A stretch of DNA of 64,000 bases, taken from assembly GCF_007827595.1 (NCBI RefSeq), contig NZ_VISR01000001.1, positions 496,001 through 560,000 on the forward strand, written 5' to 3'. The position numbers and the translations under genes were made by a program. Position 1 is the stretch's first letter. Each line of letters starts with the position of its first letter. This document shows positions 45,352 to 56,039 of the stretch, piece after piece. Source of the DNA: Streptomyces sp. BK340. Lineage in GTDB: Bacteria > Actinomycetota > Actinomycetes > Streptomycetales > Streptomycetaceae. Under the pieces are notes generated by a model. That model was not told the DNA's origin and ran no database searches. It was given only the letters and a program-made list of their open reading frames with translations.

Positions 45352-47274
45352 GTGCAGTCACAGGATGTAGCCCAGCGTCACGCACCCTCCTCCGCCGGGG
45401 CCACCGGCCCGGTCGTCGACGTCGAACAGGCCGAGGCAGCGCTCGTCGAGCACTACCCACGGCTGGTCCGGCTCGCCCACCTGGTGCTGCCGCCGGCCCT
45501 CGGCCGCAGCCGCCGGGTACTGACGGCCCACGCACTGGTCCAGCGCGCCCTGCCCCGGGGCCGCAAGCAGACGTCCGTGATCCCGGCCCAGTCCACGGGC
45601 CGGGAGGGCGACCCCGGGTACGCGTTCCTGCGGCTGCGGGTCCTGCGTGCGGCGCTGGAGGCGGCCCGCCCCCGCAAGGGCCTGCCGCGGCTCTCCCAGC
45701 TGCCGCCGCTGCTCCCCCAGGTGTGGGGACTGCGCCTGTTCCCGCGCTCCGGCGGCGCCGACGAGCTGGCCCTGGACCAGCGGCTGTCCACCCTGTCCGG
45801 CCCGGCCCGTGCCGCCTACGGGCTGCGCGGCCTGGAGAAGCTGCCCGACGCGGACATCCGCAGGATCCTCAAGTCCGCCGGGGTCGACCGTCCCGAGTCC
45901 GCACTGGCGGAGGCCAACGGGGTACCCGCGCAGGACGCCCTGCTCGCCTCCCCCGAGTTCGACCCCTGCTGTCTGCAGGCCCGCCCCACCGACCTGATGC
46001 GCCGCCGCCAGCACACCAAGGCCGCGCTCGCCGCGGCGGCCGCGCTCGCGGTGTGCGGGGCGCTGGTGGCCATGCCGGGCGGCGGCTGGGGTCCCGACGG
46101 CGCCGCCGCACCCGTCTACGCGGAGAACCCGGCGGCCGAGGCCGCCCTGGACCCCGGCAAGCTCACCCGCGTCGCCCCGACCGCGTGGGAGTCGGCGGCC
46201 CGCGACGACTTCTCCGTGTGGCCCGCGCGCGGCCCCCTCACCGGCGACGAGGCCCTGCTGCGCCGCGCCCTCGCCGTCTGGGCCCGGCCCGGAGAGACGG
46301 TCCGCGTCTCCGCCACCCCCGGCACCCAGACCGGCGCCCCGGCCGGCCCGCCCCAGCTGCTGTACGCGGGCGAGGTGGACAACGCGCGCGTGGCGGTCCT
46401 CTACGACGGCCTGCGCATCGTCCGCTACGCCGAGCCCACGGACGGCACCGCGGGCGCCGCCCTCGACTTCGCCCGCGTCGACGGCGCGACCGGCGCCGAG
46501 GCGAGCGTGCTGGTGCTCGGCCGCTCCGACGGCAACGTCCGTTATCTGATCGCCCCTTGGGTGAAGAAGGCCGCCGAGCGGGACCTGACGAAGCCGGCCG
46601 CGGCCGCGGCACCCCTCACCGTCAGCGACGGCGTCACCACACCGATGGCCAGCTCCGCCCTGCAGCCCGGCAGCTGCACCTCGTGGCACGTGCTCCAGCT
46701 GACCGACGCCTCCGGCACTCGGCTCGCCACGGACCTCGGTGAGCTGGTCCCGGTCCACCTCACCGCCGGACGTCCGGGCGCCACGGGTGAGGCGTCCGGC
46801 GCGGAGGGCCTGCGCGCCTGGGCGCCGTTCGCCTGCTCGCTCTCCGCGGAGCGATCCGCGGGGGTGCGCAGCGTCAACGCCTGGGCGTTCGCGAGCCAGC
46901 CGTTGCCCGACGGGAGCGGGGCGGCCGAGTGGGTGTGCACCAGGGCCGAGACCTGGCGCGGCGACGGTACGGCCGCAATGGCCCAGTTCCGGACCCCGGG
47001 CGGGCCGGTCGGCGCTGTCGTGGCCAAGGGCACGGACCCACGGTCCTGCGGTCCGCGCGACCCGCATGTGCTGGCCGGGGTGCTGTGGAAGTCCCGTGCC
47101 GGGAACTGGTACCTGCTGGCCGCGGGCAGCCAGGACACCGCGTCGATCCGGGCGACGGGCGGGGTCACCGCGTCCGGTCCGGGACCGCTGCTGGTGGCCC
47201 GGGCCGAACAGGGGGCGCAGGCACAGCTGAAGGGAACCCTGAAGGACGGCCGGCAGGTCGGCGGACTGCGCTAG
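45352..47274 (+). CDS. Sigma-like/membrane fusion protein with large extracytoplasmic domain
   Basis: 640 residues. The N-terminal 225 residues are cytoplasmic and sigma-factor-like: VEQAEAALVEHYPRLVRLAHLV resembles region 2, and LSGPARAAYGLRGLEKL resembles region 4, though the recognition helix is eroded. One transmembrane helix (KAALAAAAALAVCGALVAM) follows, then about 390 extracytoplasmic residues with several Cys and no recognised enzyme motif. It looks like a fusion of a degenerate ECF sigma module to a secreted sensor domain. GTG 45352 start; ribosome site weak. Function unknown. Confidence 0.7.
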   Translation: MQSQDVAQRHAPSSAGATGPVVDVEQAEAALVEHYPRLVRLAHLVLPPALGRSRRVLTAHALVQRALPRGRKQTSVIPAQSTGREGDPGYAFLRLRVLRAALEAARPRKGLPRLSQLPPLLPQVWGLRLFPRSGGADELALDQRLSTLSGPARAAYGLRGLEKLPDADIRRILKSAGVDRPESALAEANGVPAQDALLASPEFDPCCLQARPTDLMRRRQHTKAALAAAAALAVCGALVAMPGGGWGPDGAAAPVYAENPAAEAALDPGKLTRVAPTAWESAARDDFSVWPARGPLTGDEALLRRALAVWARPGETVRVSATPGTQTGAPAGPPQLLYAGEVDNARVAVLYDGLRIVRYAEPTDGTAGAALDFARVDGATGAEASVLVLGRSDGNVRYLIAPWVKKAAERDLTKPAAAAAPLTVSDGVTTPMASSALQPGSCTSWHVLQLTDASGTRLATDLGELVPVHLTAGRPGATGEASGAEGLRAWAPFACSLSAERSAGVRSVNAWAFASQPLPDGSGAAEWVCTRAETWRGDGTAAMAQFRTPGGPVGAVVAKGTDPRSCGPRDPHVLAGVLWKSRAGNWYLLAAGSQDTASIRATGGVTASGPGPLLVARAEQGAQAQLKGTLKDGRQVGGLR

Positions 47275-47343
47275 CTGACACTCGCGTCAACAAGGTGCCG
47301 CACGGGGGTTCTCAGATGACCTACCCGTCAGTACATTGACGCC

Positions 47344-48270
47344 ATGTCTAACACGCAGGCCCGGCCGGTGGAGTCCGAGCGCATACCGCTCAAGGCCCGC
47401 AACGTGTCCTTCTCCTGGGAGGACACACCGCTGCACTGGGTGCCCGGCGACCCGTTCACCACGCACACAATCAACGTGCTGCACCTGCTGCTGCCCGCCG
47501 GCGAGCGGTGGTTCGTGCATGTGTACAAGCAGGTGCTGCCGCTCATCCGGGACGACCGGCTCCGCGAGGACGTCGTCGGTTTCATCGGGCAGGAGGCGAT
47601 GCACTCCCAGGCCCATGACGAGGTCCTGCCGCATCTGAGGGAGCAGGGGCTCGACCCGACGCCGTACACCGCGCAGGTCGACTGGTTCTTCGAGAAGCTG
47701 CTCGGCGACCGCACTCCCCCACTGCTCAACGCGTGGGTGGTACCCCCATCGCCGGGCAGGGCGCGCCGCTGGTGGCTGCTGGAGCGGGTCGCGCTGATCG
47801 CGGCCATCGAGCACTACACCGCCTTCCTCGGCGACTGGGTGCTCAACGCCGCCGAACTGGACCGGCGCGGCGCCGACCCGACCATGCTGGACCTGCTGCG
47901 CTGGCACGGTGCCGAGGAGGTCGAGCACCGCTCCGTCGCCTTCGACCTGTTCATGCATGTCGACGGCAGCTACCGGCGCCGGGTGCGCACCTGGGCGACG
48001 GCCTTCAGCGCGCTGGTGTTCCTGTGGCAGCGCGGGACCCGCTTCTTCATGGAGAACGACCCCACCCTGGTGGACGGCAAGGCCTCCTTCAAGGAGTTCC
48101 ACCGGAGCGGCCGCCGGGGCACCCTGCCCACGACCGGTGCCATGCTCAGGTCCATCCCGCGCTACCTGAGCCACGCCTACCACCCCTCCCAGGAAGGCTC
48201 CACCGCCCAGGCGGTGGCCTACCTGGCCTCCTCCCCCGCCGCGCTCGCGGCCGAAAAGACAGGGTCGTGA
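47344..48270 (+). CDS. Metal-dependent hydrolase family (PF10118-like) with a complete ferritin-like diiron signature
   Basis: 308 residues, mostly helical. Usually labelled 'predicted metal-dependent hydrolase'. The residues fit a four-helix diiron site: Glu54 (AGERWF), E84-x2-H87 (GQEAMHSQAH), Glu156 (AAIEHYTAF) and E192-x2-H195 (AEEVEHRSVAFD). This is the pattern of diiron oxygenases and oxidases, so an O2-dependent oxidation is more likely than hydrolysis. Its stop codon overlaps the start of a flavin/2Fe-2S reductase gene, the expected electron donor. A TetR gene follows. Confidence 0.8.
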   Translation: MSNTQARPVESERIPLKARNVSFSWEDTPLHWVPGDPFTTHTINVLHLLLPAGERWFVHVYKQVLPLIRDDRLREDVVGFIGQEAMHSQAHDEVLPHLREQGLDPTPYTAQVDWFFEKLLGDRTPPLLNAWVVPPSPGRARRWWLLERVALIAAIEHYTAFLGDWVLNAAELDRRGADPTMLDLLRWHGAEEVEHRSVAFDLFMHVDGSYRRRVRTWATAFSALVFLWQRGTRFFMENDPTLVDGKASFKEFHRSGRRGTLPTTGAMLRSIPRYLSHAYHPSQEGSTAQAVAYLASSPAALAAEKTGS

Positions 48271-49319
48271 TGCCGAAGCTGCGCACCGTCGCGCTCGTCG
48301 CGGGCGCCGCCCTGCTGACCCGGCGGGCCCTGCGCCGCCGCGTCCGGGTCTCGCCGCTGTGGCCGCTGCCCGCGCTGGACCCGCCTGTCTCCGGCCGCCC
48401 CCGCTCGCGGGCGCTGCGGCTGCTGCTCACCGGGCACGAGACGGTCGCCGACGGGGTCGTGCAACTGCGCCTGGAAGGCGGCGGATTGCCGCGCTGGGAG
48501 CCCGGCGCACATCTCGACCTGGTGCTGCCGTCGGGGCTCGTACGGCAGTACTCGCTGTGCGGGGACCCGGAGGACGGGTCCTCCTACACGGTGGCCACCC
48601 GGCTGGTCGAGGGCGGCCGGGGTGGCTCGCGCGAGGTGCACGAGCAGCTCACCGAGGGCATGGAGCTGGAGGTGCGCGGGCCGAGGAACCGTTTCCCGCT
48701 GGTCGAGGCCCCCTCGTACGTCTTCGTCGCCGGCGGCATCGGCATCACACCGGTCCTGCCCATGCTGCGGGCCCTGCCGGACGGCACGGACTGGCGGCTG
48801 CTGTACGGCGGGCGGACGCGGGCCTCGATGCCGTTCCTGGAGGAGGTGCGGGGGCTCGCCGGGGACCGGCTGACGCTGGTCGCCGAGGACGAGGACGGAC
48901 GGCCGGACCTGGAGGCGCTGTTCGCGGGTGTTCCGGAGGGGACCGCCGTCTACTGCTGTGGCCCGGAGGGCCTGATGGAGGCGGTGGAGGCACGGCTGCC
49001 CGAGGGTGCCACGCTGCACCTGGAGCGGTTCGCGCCGCGCACGTCGGCCGACGGCAACCACGCGTTCGAGGTGGAGCTGCGGCGCACCGGACGGACGTTG
49101 CCGGTCCCCGCGGGCTCCACCGTGCTGGCCGCCGTGCGCCGCGCACTGCCCGACACCGCCTACTCCTGCGAGCAGGGCTTCTGCGGGACCTGCCAACAGC
49201 GGGTGGTCGAGGGCGAGGTGGACCACCGGGACGAGCTGCTGACGGATGCGGAGCGTACCGACTCGATGCTCATCTGTGTGTCACGGGCCATAAGTGAGCG
49301 ACTTGTGCTGGACATGTGA
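48270..49319 (+). CDS. Phthalate-dioxygenase-reductase-type oxidoreductase (FMN/NAD/2Fe-2S)
   Basis: 349 residues. A short N-terminal hydrophobic segment (LRTVALVAGAALLTRRALRR) may associate with the membrane. The flavin domain has RQYSLCGDPEDG, the NAD domain has VAGGIGITPVLPMLRAL and YCCGPEGLM, and the C-terminal plant-type ferredoxin domain has CEQGFCGTC plus a distal Cys (MLICVS). It passes electrons from NAD(P)H through FMN to a 2Fe-2S centre. Its ATG overlaps the upstream stop codon by one base, so it is translationally coupled to the diiron protein, its likely acceptor. Confidence 0.9.
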   Translation: MPKLRTVALVAGAALLTRRALRRRVRVSPLWPLPALDPPVSGRPRSRALRLLLTGHETVADGVVQLRLEGGGLPRWEPGAHLDLVLPSGLVRQYSLCGDPEDGSSYTVATRLVEGGRGGSREVHEQLTEGMELEVRGPRNRFPLVEAPSYVFVAGGIGITPVLPMLRALPDGTDWRLLYGGRTRASMPFLEEVRGLAGDRLTLVAEDEDGRPDLEALFAGVPEGTAVYCCGPEGLMEAVEARLPEGATLHLERFAPRTSADGNHAFEVELRRTGRTLPVPAGSTVLAAVRRALPDTAYSCEQGFCGTCQQRVVEGEVDHRDELLTDAERTDSMLICVSRAISERLVLDM

Positions 49320-49387
49320 CGGACTCGTGTGAACACCGGCGCTGGTCCGGCCCGTTCCAGGCCGGATTCGATCGGTAAGGTGTCCGC

Positions 49388-50077
49388 ATGAGTACCGGGG
49401 TTCGCCGCAGGATGGGCGTAGAGGAGCGGCGGCAGCAGCTGATCGGTGTCGCACTCGACCTGTTCAGCCGCCGTTCGCCCGACGAGGTCTCGATCGACGA
49501 GATAGCGTCGGCGGCGGGCATCTCGCGCCCGCTCGTCTATCACTACTTTCCCGGCAAACTCAGCCTGTACGAGGCCGCGTTGAAGCGCGCCTCGGAGGAT
49601 CTGTCGGCCCGCTTCGCGGAGCCGCACGAGGGTTCGCTCGGCGCCCGGCTGCTGCGCGTGATGCGCCGCTTCTTCGACTTCGTGGACGAGCACGGGCCCG
49701 GCTTCTCGGCTCTGATGCGCGGCGGCCCGGCCGTCGGCTCCTCGACGACCAACGCCCTCATCGACTCCGTACGGCAGGCCGCCTACGAGCAGATCCTGGC
49801 GCATCTGGGCGTCACCGAGGCATCCCCGCGCATGGAACTGGTCGTCCGCTCCTGGATCTCGCTCGCCGAGTCGACGGCGCTGATCTGGCTGGACGGCCGC
49901 CGCATCCCGCGCGCCGAGCTGGAGCTGCAGCTCGTGCACGACTTCGCCGCCCTGACGGCGGTGAGCGCCGCCTACGACACGGACATGGCCGCCCTGCTGC
50001 GCACCATGGCCGAGGACGAGCCGGCCGACGGGCCCTTCGCGGAGCTCGTCGGCCGGCTGCTGTTCCTGGCGCCCTGA
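49388..50077 (+). CDS. TetR-family regulator
   Basis: 229 residues. N-terminal helix-turn-helix: RRQQLIGVALDLFSRRSPDEVSIDEIASAAGISRPLVYHYFPGK, with the usual YHYF recognition end. The C-terminal ligand/dimer domain is variable. It lies 68 bases after the oxidoreductase gene, same direction, so it may control the diiron/reductase pair in response to a lipid or hydrophobic substrate. That link is inference. Confidence 0.9.
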   Translation: MSTGVRRRMGVEERRQQLIGVALDLFSRRSPDEVSIDEIASAAGISRPLVYHYFPGKLSLYEAALKRASEDLSARFAEPHEGSLGARLLRVMRRFFDFVDEHGPGFSALMRGGPAVGSSTTNALIDSVRQAAYEQILAHLGVTEASPRMELVVRSWISLAESTALIWLDGRRIPRAELELQLVHDFAALTAVSAAYDTDMAALLRTMAEDEPADGPFAELVGRLLFLAP

Positions 50078-50090
50078 GGAGCGCGGACCG

Positions 50091-50453
50091 CTACCGGTCG
50101 AACTTCCGGTACGACGGATCCAGGTCGCGGATCTCGGCGGAGGCGTGCAGGGCGAAGCGCTTGTCCGCCACATGCCCCCGGAGCAGCTCCAGCACGGTCT
50201 CCGTGAGCCTCGCCTTCGTCTCGTCGCTGCGGCCGGCGAGGAGCCCGATGGTCACGTGCACGATGGCGTGCCCGTGCTCCGCCGGGTCCTCGTACCCGTA
50301 CGCCGTGAGTGCGCCCGGCCGGAACTGCGTCTTGCAGGCCTCCGGCTTGGCCGCCGCGATCTCCACGGTCGCCTCGTGCAGCGCCCGTGCGAAACCGGCG
50401 CGGTCGAAGGCGGCCTCCATCGTGTTCGAGTAGTCGACGGTGATCTGCGGCAT
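50091..50453 (-). CDS. 5-carboxymethyl-2-hydroxymuconate isomerase-like (tautomerase superfamily)
   Basis: 120 residues, about the family length. It starts MPQITVDYSN, leaving Pro1 as the catalytic base after Met removal. HGHAIVHVTIGLLAGRSDETKARLTETVLEL and ALHASAEIRDLDPSYRK match the CHMI/HpaF pattern. No homoprotocatechuate pathway genes surround it, so the substrate may differ. Convergent with the TetR gene, 13 bases apart. Confidence 0.8.
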   Translation of the reverse strand: MPQITVDYSNTMEAAFDRAGFARALHEATVEIAAAKPEACKTQFRPGALTAYGYEDPAEHGHAIVHVTIGLLAGRSDETKARLTETVLELLRGHVADKRFALHASAEIRDLDPSYRKFDR

Positions 50454-50486
50454 GAGCTCTCCTGTTCTGGGGCGACGGGGCCGACC

Positions 50487-53400
50487 CTACTTCGCCGCCC
50501 GGGTGAAGACCGCCACCGTCCGCGCGGGTACGGTGAACGTGCCCGAGTCGGCCGCGTAGGAGGAGTTCTTCACCACCGCGTCCGTGCCGGCCGCCTGCAC
50601 CGGGTGCAGCCGGTAGGCCGTCCCGGCGAGGGTGCCGATCCGCTGGTCCTGCTGCTGCGGGGTGGCGTTGAAGACCACGACCAGGTCACCGAGCCGCATG
50701 GTGATCACACCCGGCGTCTCGTCCTTGCCGGACAGCGGGAAGGACAGCCGGTCCTGCACCTGCGCGGCCGTGCCGAGGGAGAACGCCTTCTCCGTCGTAC
50801 GGATCCTCAGCAGGTCCTGGTAGGCGGCCGAGGCACCCGTGATCTGCGGGCAGCCCACCTTCACCGCGCCGAGCAGCGGCTTGGCGTAGGTCCACTTGGA
50901 CTGGTTGTCGGCCGCCATCGGCAGCCCTCGTCCGAAGCCGTTGCCGTCCGCGCAGTTCCAGTGGATGGCGTTGAACCAGTCGCCGCTGTCGAAGGAGTTG
51001 CGGTCCAGCGACTTCGAGCGCAGCAGGTCGGTGCCCGCCTGGGAGAGGGACGGCCCCTGCGAGAGGGCGGCCGTGGCCATCGCCAGCACCTGCATCCGGG
51101 CCCGGTCGGACGCCGGGGTGTCCTTGGGCAGCTTGTAGGTGAGGGCGTCGAACAGCGACTCGTTGTCGTGCGCGTCCACGTAGGCGAGGGCGTCGCCGGG
51201 TGCGTCCGCGTATCCGGCGGGCGAGCCGTTGTAGTCGACCTCGGAGCCCTTGACCTGCTTGCCGTCGGTGTCGGTGAAGGCGAAGGACTTCAGGTTGCCG
51301 GTCAGACCGACCTTGATCAGGTCCTGGTAGTGCAGCAGCCGGGCCTTCTGCTCGGCCGAGGTGCCGTTCGCCGTGGATCCGTTGGGGTCGGTGTAGAGCC
51401 CGGACGCGAATCCCTGGACGCCGGGGTCCGAGTCGAAGGGGCCGCCACCGCGCACGGCGTCACGGGCGCGGTCGGAGAAGGTGGCGATCCCGGTGCCGGC
51501 CATGTTCTGCTGCGTGGCCTGCACGAACCGGGCGTCGTTCGCGACCTCTCCGAAGTTCCAGCCCTCGCCGTACAGGATGATCTTCTTGCCGTCGACGCCG
51601 TCCTTCTCGAGGGTCAGCGCGTCGAGGGCCTTGCGCACCGCCAGGATGTTGGCCTTCGGGTGGTGGCCCATGAGGTCGAAACGGAACCCGTCGACCTTGT
51701 ACTCCTTGGCCCAGGTGACGATCGAGTCCACGACCAGCTTGCCCATCATCGCGTTCTCGGGCGCGGTGTTGGCGCAGCAGGTGCTGTTGGCCACGCTGCC
51801 GTCGGCGAGGAGCCGCTGGTAGTAGCCGGGCACGACCTTGTCCAGGACGGAGGTGTCCGCCTGGCCGCTGGCCGCCGTGTGGTTGTAGACGACGTCCATC
51901 ACGACCCGCAGGCCGTCGTCGTTGAGCGCCTTGACCATCCTGCGGAACTGGACCGTACGGGCGGTGCCGTCCGGGTCCGTGGCGTACGAGCCCTCGGGGA
52001 CCGTGTAGTGGTACGGGTCGTAGCCCCAGTTGAAGGCGTCCTTCGCGGCGATCTTCGCCACGCACTCCTGCTGCTTGTCGGAGTCGGCCGGGTAGGAGGC
52101 CAGGTCGCAGTCGGTGGTCGCCTGGTCGGCCTTCTTCTCGGGGATGGTGGCGATGTCGAAGGCGGGCAGCAGGTGCACGTACGAGGTGCCCGACTTCGCC
52201 AGCTGCCGCAGGTGCCTGGAGCCGTCGCTGTTCTTGTCGGTGAAGGCCAGGTAGGTGCCTTGGTCCTTCGCCGGGACGGTCTTGTCGGCGACCGAGAAGT
52301 CCCGGATGTGCAGCTCCTGGATCTGCGCGTCCTTCAGCGGTACGGCCCTGGGCTTGTGCAGACCCGTCCAGCCGCTCGGGGCGAGGGACCTGTCGTTCAG
52401 GTCGACGACCAGGCTGCGCTCGGAGTTCGCGGTGAGCGCGACCGAGTACGGGTCGGTGACCTTGTTGGTGACCACCTTGCGGACGCTGGGCGCCCAGACC
52501 TTCACGACGTACCGGTAGGGCTTGCCCTTCCAGGACGCGGGGCCGGTGACGGACCAGACGCCGGTGGTGGCGTTGCGGTGCATCTTCACGGCCGTGCCGG
52601 CCAGGTCCAGGTGGACCGACTGTGCCGTCGGAGCCCACACAGACAGGGTCGGCCGCCCGTCGTGGAAGACCGGGCCGAGGCTGCTCTTCGTCGCGCCGGA
52701 GTACAGGTCGTCCAGCACGCCGGCGATCTGCACCCCGGTCGCGGCCAGCACGGCACCGTTCGCCGCGCGCTGCGAGGCCACGAGCTGTCCGCCGAGCGCC
52801 GAGCGGACCCGGTCGCGGTCACGCGGGTCGACGGACCAGGCGGTGTAGTCCTTCAGGTGCGGGAACTTCGCCTTCTGGGCGTCGGTGAGGGTGGTCTTCG
52901 TCAGCCGCAGCCACCGCTCGTCGTCGCTGGTCAGCGCCCCGTCCTTGACGGCGATGGAGCCGTCGTGGGAGTAGAGCAGCTGGGTGGAGACGGCGCCGTC
53001 GACGCCGTTCCAGGCGACCGTGTCCCGGTCGATCCAGACCGCCTTGGACGTGGTCAGGTCGAGGGCGGCCGCGCTGCCCGCGGGCTGCGGCAGCAGGTAC
53101 TTCTCCTGGCCGTTCAACAGCCACACCTCGTAGCCGTTGGACTTGAGGTCCAGCGACTGGTCGGCGGGGAGATCCTTGTCGTCGCCCTTGTGGATGATGT
53201 AGCTGAGGCTGGTGGCACCCTCGGTGAGTGGCACCTCGAAGACCGCGCCATAGGCATCAGTCTTCACCGGCTTCAGCGGGTTCGACCAGTCGGTGGGGTT
53301 CGCGGCACCCGTCCAGTCGTGCAGGCCCCAGCCGTCGTAGTTCCCGTCGGCGCGGTGGTAGTGGATGACCGCCTTGGTCTTGTCCTGCGCGGGGTAGTCG

Positions 53401-55892
53401 GGCCGCTGCGTGAGGACGTCCGTCTTGCCCTGCTCGACCCAGACCTCACCCGTCTTGGTGACGTCGATGGTCCGGTCGGCGGAGACGTCCTTGTTGCCGT
53501 CCTTGTCGATGACCAGGAAGCCGACGTTCGAGGCGCCCGGCTTCAGCTTGACGTAGGCGAAGGCACCGTAGGCGTCGCGGCCGGTGAAGGGGTGGCTGTT
53601 CGGCCAGCTGGTCGACTCGCCGTCGGCGAGGTCGCCCCAGGCGTACAGGCCCCAGTTGTCGTAGTCGCCGTCGGTGCGCTTGTAGTGGACGATCGCGTAG
53701 TCCCGGGAGGAGGCCGTGGGGACCTCGGGGGCCGCCGGGGTGCCGGTGGTGCTGCTCGCCAGGGTGCTCGCGGTGCGCCCGGCCGAGTCGATCACGACCG
53801 CCTTGTAGCGCAGGGCGGTCCCGGCGGGTACGTCCTTGCCGATGGCCTGGGTGACCTTGTAGGGGGCGTGGTCGGCGGAGCCGAGCGTCTTCCACGCGCC
53901 GTTGCCGACCTGGGCGGCGAAGACCACGCGGTCGAGCTGACCGCCGTCGACGTCCGCGGTGACGTCGACCGTGCCGGTGGCTCCGGCGGCCGGGGCCTTC
54001 AGCGTCACGGCCGGCTTGGCGGCGGGCGCGGCGAGGCTGCCGGTGGCCTTGAGGACCACGGCGGAACCCGCCGGGACGGTGACCGCGAGCTTGCGGTCGG
54101 CATCGGACTTCACCGTGCCGGAGGTGCCGTAGACACCCTGGTACGCCATGTCCGCCGACCCGGTGGCGAAGGTCGCGGACTTCTCGCTGTCGGCGTTGTT
54201 GAAGGCGACGACGTACTCGGCGCCGGTCTTCGCGTCCGTACGGGTGAAGGCGTAGACGCCGGCCCCGTCGGCCGCGTACCGCTCCGTCTGGACACCGTCC
54301 GTCAGCGCCGGGTTGTTCTTCCGGAGCTTCGAGAGGGCGGCGATCTCCTTGTAGAGCGGTGCCTTGGTGTCGTACGCGTCGCTCGCGTGGGTGCGGTCGG
54401 TGCCGATCTCGTCGTCGTCCAGGTAGTCGGCGACCTTGGAGGCGAACATCGTCTGGCGGGCGTCCTTGTCACCGCCGGAGCCGGTGAAGCCCTGCTCGTC
54501 GCCGTAGTAGACGACCGGGTTGCCGCGGCTGAGGAACATCAGCTCGTTGGCGAGCCTGTCCTTGCGCAGGATCTCGGCGTCACCGGCCTTCGGGTTGTCC
54601 TGCTTCAGGAAGTACCCGATGCGGCCCATGTCGTGGTTGCCGAGGAACGTGACCTGCTCGTACGCGTTGGCCTTGTCGGTCGTGTACTTGTAGTCGTCAC
54701 CGAAGACGCTCGCCAGCCGCTGTGCGCTGCCGCCCTGGGAGGCGTAGGAGCGGGCCGCGTCCTGGAAGGGGAAGTCCAGGGTGGCGTCCAGGCGGCCCTG
54801 GGTGACGTACGGGGAGGTGATGGACGTGTCCGCCGAGTACACCTCGCCGAACATGAAGAAGTTCTTCCGCCCGTGCGCGGCCGCGTACTTGTCGAGCGCG
54901 GTGGCCCACTGGGTCCAGAAGTCCATGTCCACGTGCTTGACGGTGTCGATCCGGAAGCCGTCGACGCCGAAGTCCTTCACCCAGCGCTCGTAGATCTTCT
55001 CCATGCCGTGGACGACCTCGGGACGCTCGGTCCACAGGTCGTCCAGGCCGGAGAAGTCGCCGTAGGTGGTGGACTCGCCCGCGTACGTCGAGTCGCCCCG
55101 GTTGTGGTACATCGTCGGGTCGTTGAGCCAGGCCGGAACCTTGCTCCTGCTGGTCACCTTCGGCGTGCGCGGGAAGGAGTCCGCGTCGACGGCCGGGAAT
55201 CTCCTGCTGCCGTCGGCGTAGTCGGCGTCGTCGAAGGGCCGGCCGTCCTCGGTCAGGTACGGGAAGGCACCCTTGGAGAGGTAGTCGTACGACTTCTCCT
55301 TGTAGTCCACGACGTCGGCGGTGTGGTTGGTGATGACGTCGAAGAAGACCTTCATACCCTTGGCGTGCGCCTTGGAGATGAGGGTCTGGAGGTCCTTGTT
55401 CGTCCCGAAGTGCGGGTCGACCTGGGTGAAGTCGGTGATCCAGTAGCCGTGGTAGCCGGCGGAGGCGTTGCTGCCCGTGCCCTGGACCGGGCGGTTCTTG
55501 AAGATCGGCGCCATCCAGATGGCCGTGGTGCCGAGGTTCTTGATGTAGTCGAGCCGCTTGGTCAGGCCCTTGAGGTCGCCGCCCTGGTAGAAGCCCTTGT
55601 CGGTGGGGTCGTAGCCGGTGCTGAGGCGTGAACCGGTCAGCCCGCCCCGGTCGTTGGACCTGTCACCGTTGGCGAAACGGTCCGGCATGACGAAGTAGAA
55701 CTGCTCGCGGGTGTCGTCGTGCCGGGCGGGCTGGGCCGCGAGCCTGGCGTCCGAAGGGGGCGGGGGCGGGGTGTCCGCGTGGGCCGCGAGCGGCGTCACG
55801 AGGGCGGCGGCGAGCGCGGCGACAGCTACGGCCGCGACCCGTCTGACGTGGGCGGTTCGGCGCGTCGGGGGCGCCGGCCATCTCGGTATCAC
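50487..55892 (-). CDS. pulA: Secreted pullulanase/amylopullulanase with two GH13 catalytic domains
   Basis: 1801 residues. Signal peptide ([23 protein letters not shown]). A first alpha-amylase-type barrel (about 60-560) has triad Asp316 (GFRIDTVKH), Glu350 (FGEVYS) and Asp421 (LGNHDMG). Ig-like and two PulA-type CBM41 modules follow ([40 protein letters not shown]). The pullulanase part (about 1080-1800) has [15 protein letters not shown] FNWGYDP, Asp1406 ([10 protein letters not shown]), Glu1443 (YGEGWNFG) and Asp1576 (VDAHDNES). It should cut alpha-1,4 and alpha-1,6 bonds of starch and pullulan outside the cell. AGCAAGA repeats lie upstream. Confidence 0.93.
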   Translation of the reverse strand: MIPRWPAPPTRRTAHVRRVAAVAVAALAAALVTPLAAHADTPPPPPSDARLAAQPARHDDTREQFYFVMPDRFANGDRSNDRGGLTGSRLSTGYDPTDKGFYQGGDLKGLTKRLDYIKNLGTTAIWMAPIFKNRPVQGTGSNASAGYHGYWITDFTQVDPHFGTNKDLQTLISKAHAKGMKVFFDVITNHTADVVDYKEKSYDYLSKGAFPYLTEDGRPFDDADYADGSRRFPAVDADSFPRTPKVTSRSKVPAWLNDPTMYHNRGDSTYAGESTTYGDFSGLDDLWTERPEVVHGMEKIYERWVKDFGVDGFRIDTVKHVDMDFWTQWATALDKYAAAHGRKNFFMFGEVYSADTSITSPYVTQGRLDATLDFPFQDAARSYASQGGSAQRLASVFGDDYKYTTDKANAYEQVTFLGNHDMGRIGYFLKQDNPKAGDAEILRKDRLANELMFLSRGNPVVYYGDEQGFTGSGGDKDARQTMFASKVADYLDDDEIGTDRTHASDAYDTKAPLYKEIAALSKLRKNNPALTDGVQTERYAADGAGVYAFTRTDAKTGAEYVVAFNNADSEKSATFATGSADMAYQGVYGTSGTVKSDADRKLAVTVPAGSAVVLKATGSLAAPAAKPAVTLKAPAAGATGTVDVTADVDGGQLDRVVFAAQVGNGAWKTLGSADHAPYKVTQAIGKDVPAGTALRYKAVVIDSAGRTASTLASSTTGTPAAPEVPTASSRDYAIVHYKRTDGDYDNWGLYAWGDLADGESTSWPNSHPFTGRDAYGAFAYVKLKPGASNVGFLVIDKDGNKDVSADRTIDVTKTGEVWVEQGKTDVLTQRPDYPAQDKTKAVIHYHRADGNYDGWGLHDWTGAANPTDWSNPLKPVKTDAYGAVFEVPLTEGATSLSYIIHKGDDKDLPADQSLDLKSNGYEVWLLNGQEKYLLPQPAGSAAALDLTTSKAVWIDRDTVAWNGVDGAVSTQLLYSHDGSIAVKDGALTSDDERWLRLTKTTLTDAQKAKFPHLKDYTAWSVDPRDRDRVRSALGGQLVASQRAANGAVLAATGVQIAGVLDDLYSGATKSSLGPVFHDGRPTLSVWAPTAQSVHLDLAGTAVKMHRNATTGVWSVTGPASWKGKPYRYVVKVWAPSVRKVVTNKVTDPYSVALTANSERSLVVDLNDRSLAPSGWTGLHKPRAVPLKDAQIQELHIRDFSVADKTVPAKDQGTYLAFTDKNSDGSRHLRQLAKSGTSYVHLLPAFDIATIPEKKADQATTDCDLASYPADSDKQQECVAKIAAKDAFNWGYDPYHYTVPEGSYATDPDGTARTVQFRRMVKALNDDGLRVVMDVVYNHTAASGQADTSVLDKVVPGYYQRLLADGSVANSTCCANTAPENAMMGKLVVDSIVTWAKEYKVDGFRFDLMGHHPKANILAVRKALDALTLEKDGVDGKKIILYGEGWNFGEVANDARFVQATQQNMAGTGIATFSDRARDAVRGGGPFDSDPGVQGFASGLYTDPNGSTANGTSAEQKARLLHYQDLIKVGLTGNLKSFAFTDTDGKQVKGSEVDYNGSPAGYADAPGDALAYVDAHDNESLFDALTYKLPKDTPASDRARMQVLAMATAALSQGPSLSQAGTDLLRSKSLDRNSFDSGDWFNAIHWNCADGNGFGRGLPMAADNQSKWTYAKPLLGAVKVGCPQITGASAAYQDLLRIRTTEKAFSLGTAAQVQDRLSFPLSGKDETPGVITMRLGDLVVVFNATPQQQDQRIGTLAGTAYRLHPVQAAGTDAVVKNSSYAADSGTFTVPARTVAVFTRAAK

Positions 55893-55966
55893 AGGCGGGA
55901 ACTCCTTGCGATTGCGGCTCTCTTGGGTCCGACCCCGCGCGACCGTACCGCCGTCGAAAGGTTTAC

Positions 55967-55994
55967 AGCAAGACCCTTGAAATTCATAGCAAGA
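55967..55994. promoter_or_regulatory. Direct AGCAAGA repeats upstream of the pullulanase
   Basis: AGCAAGA occurs at 55967-55973 and 55988-55994, 21 bases apart (two helical turns). Similar half-sites precede the amylase and malE/malR. Candidate MalR-type operator. Confidence 0.55.
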
Positions 55995-56039
55995 AGTTTC
56001 AGCGTCAACCTTGATGCCTCCTTCCCAACAGCCGCACTC

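Noticed and set aside
50145..55631. A 1828-codon open frame on the plus strand antisense to the pullulanase
   Set aside because: It mirrors the pullulanase in the high-GC antisense frame, is rich in Val/Gly/Arg, and has no recognisable domain. The minus strand shows complete GH13 motifs.
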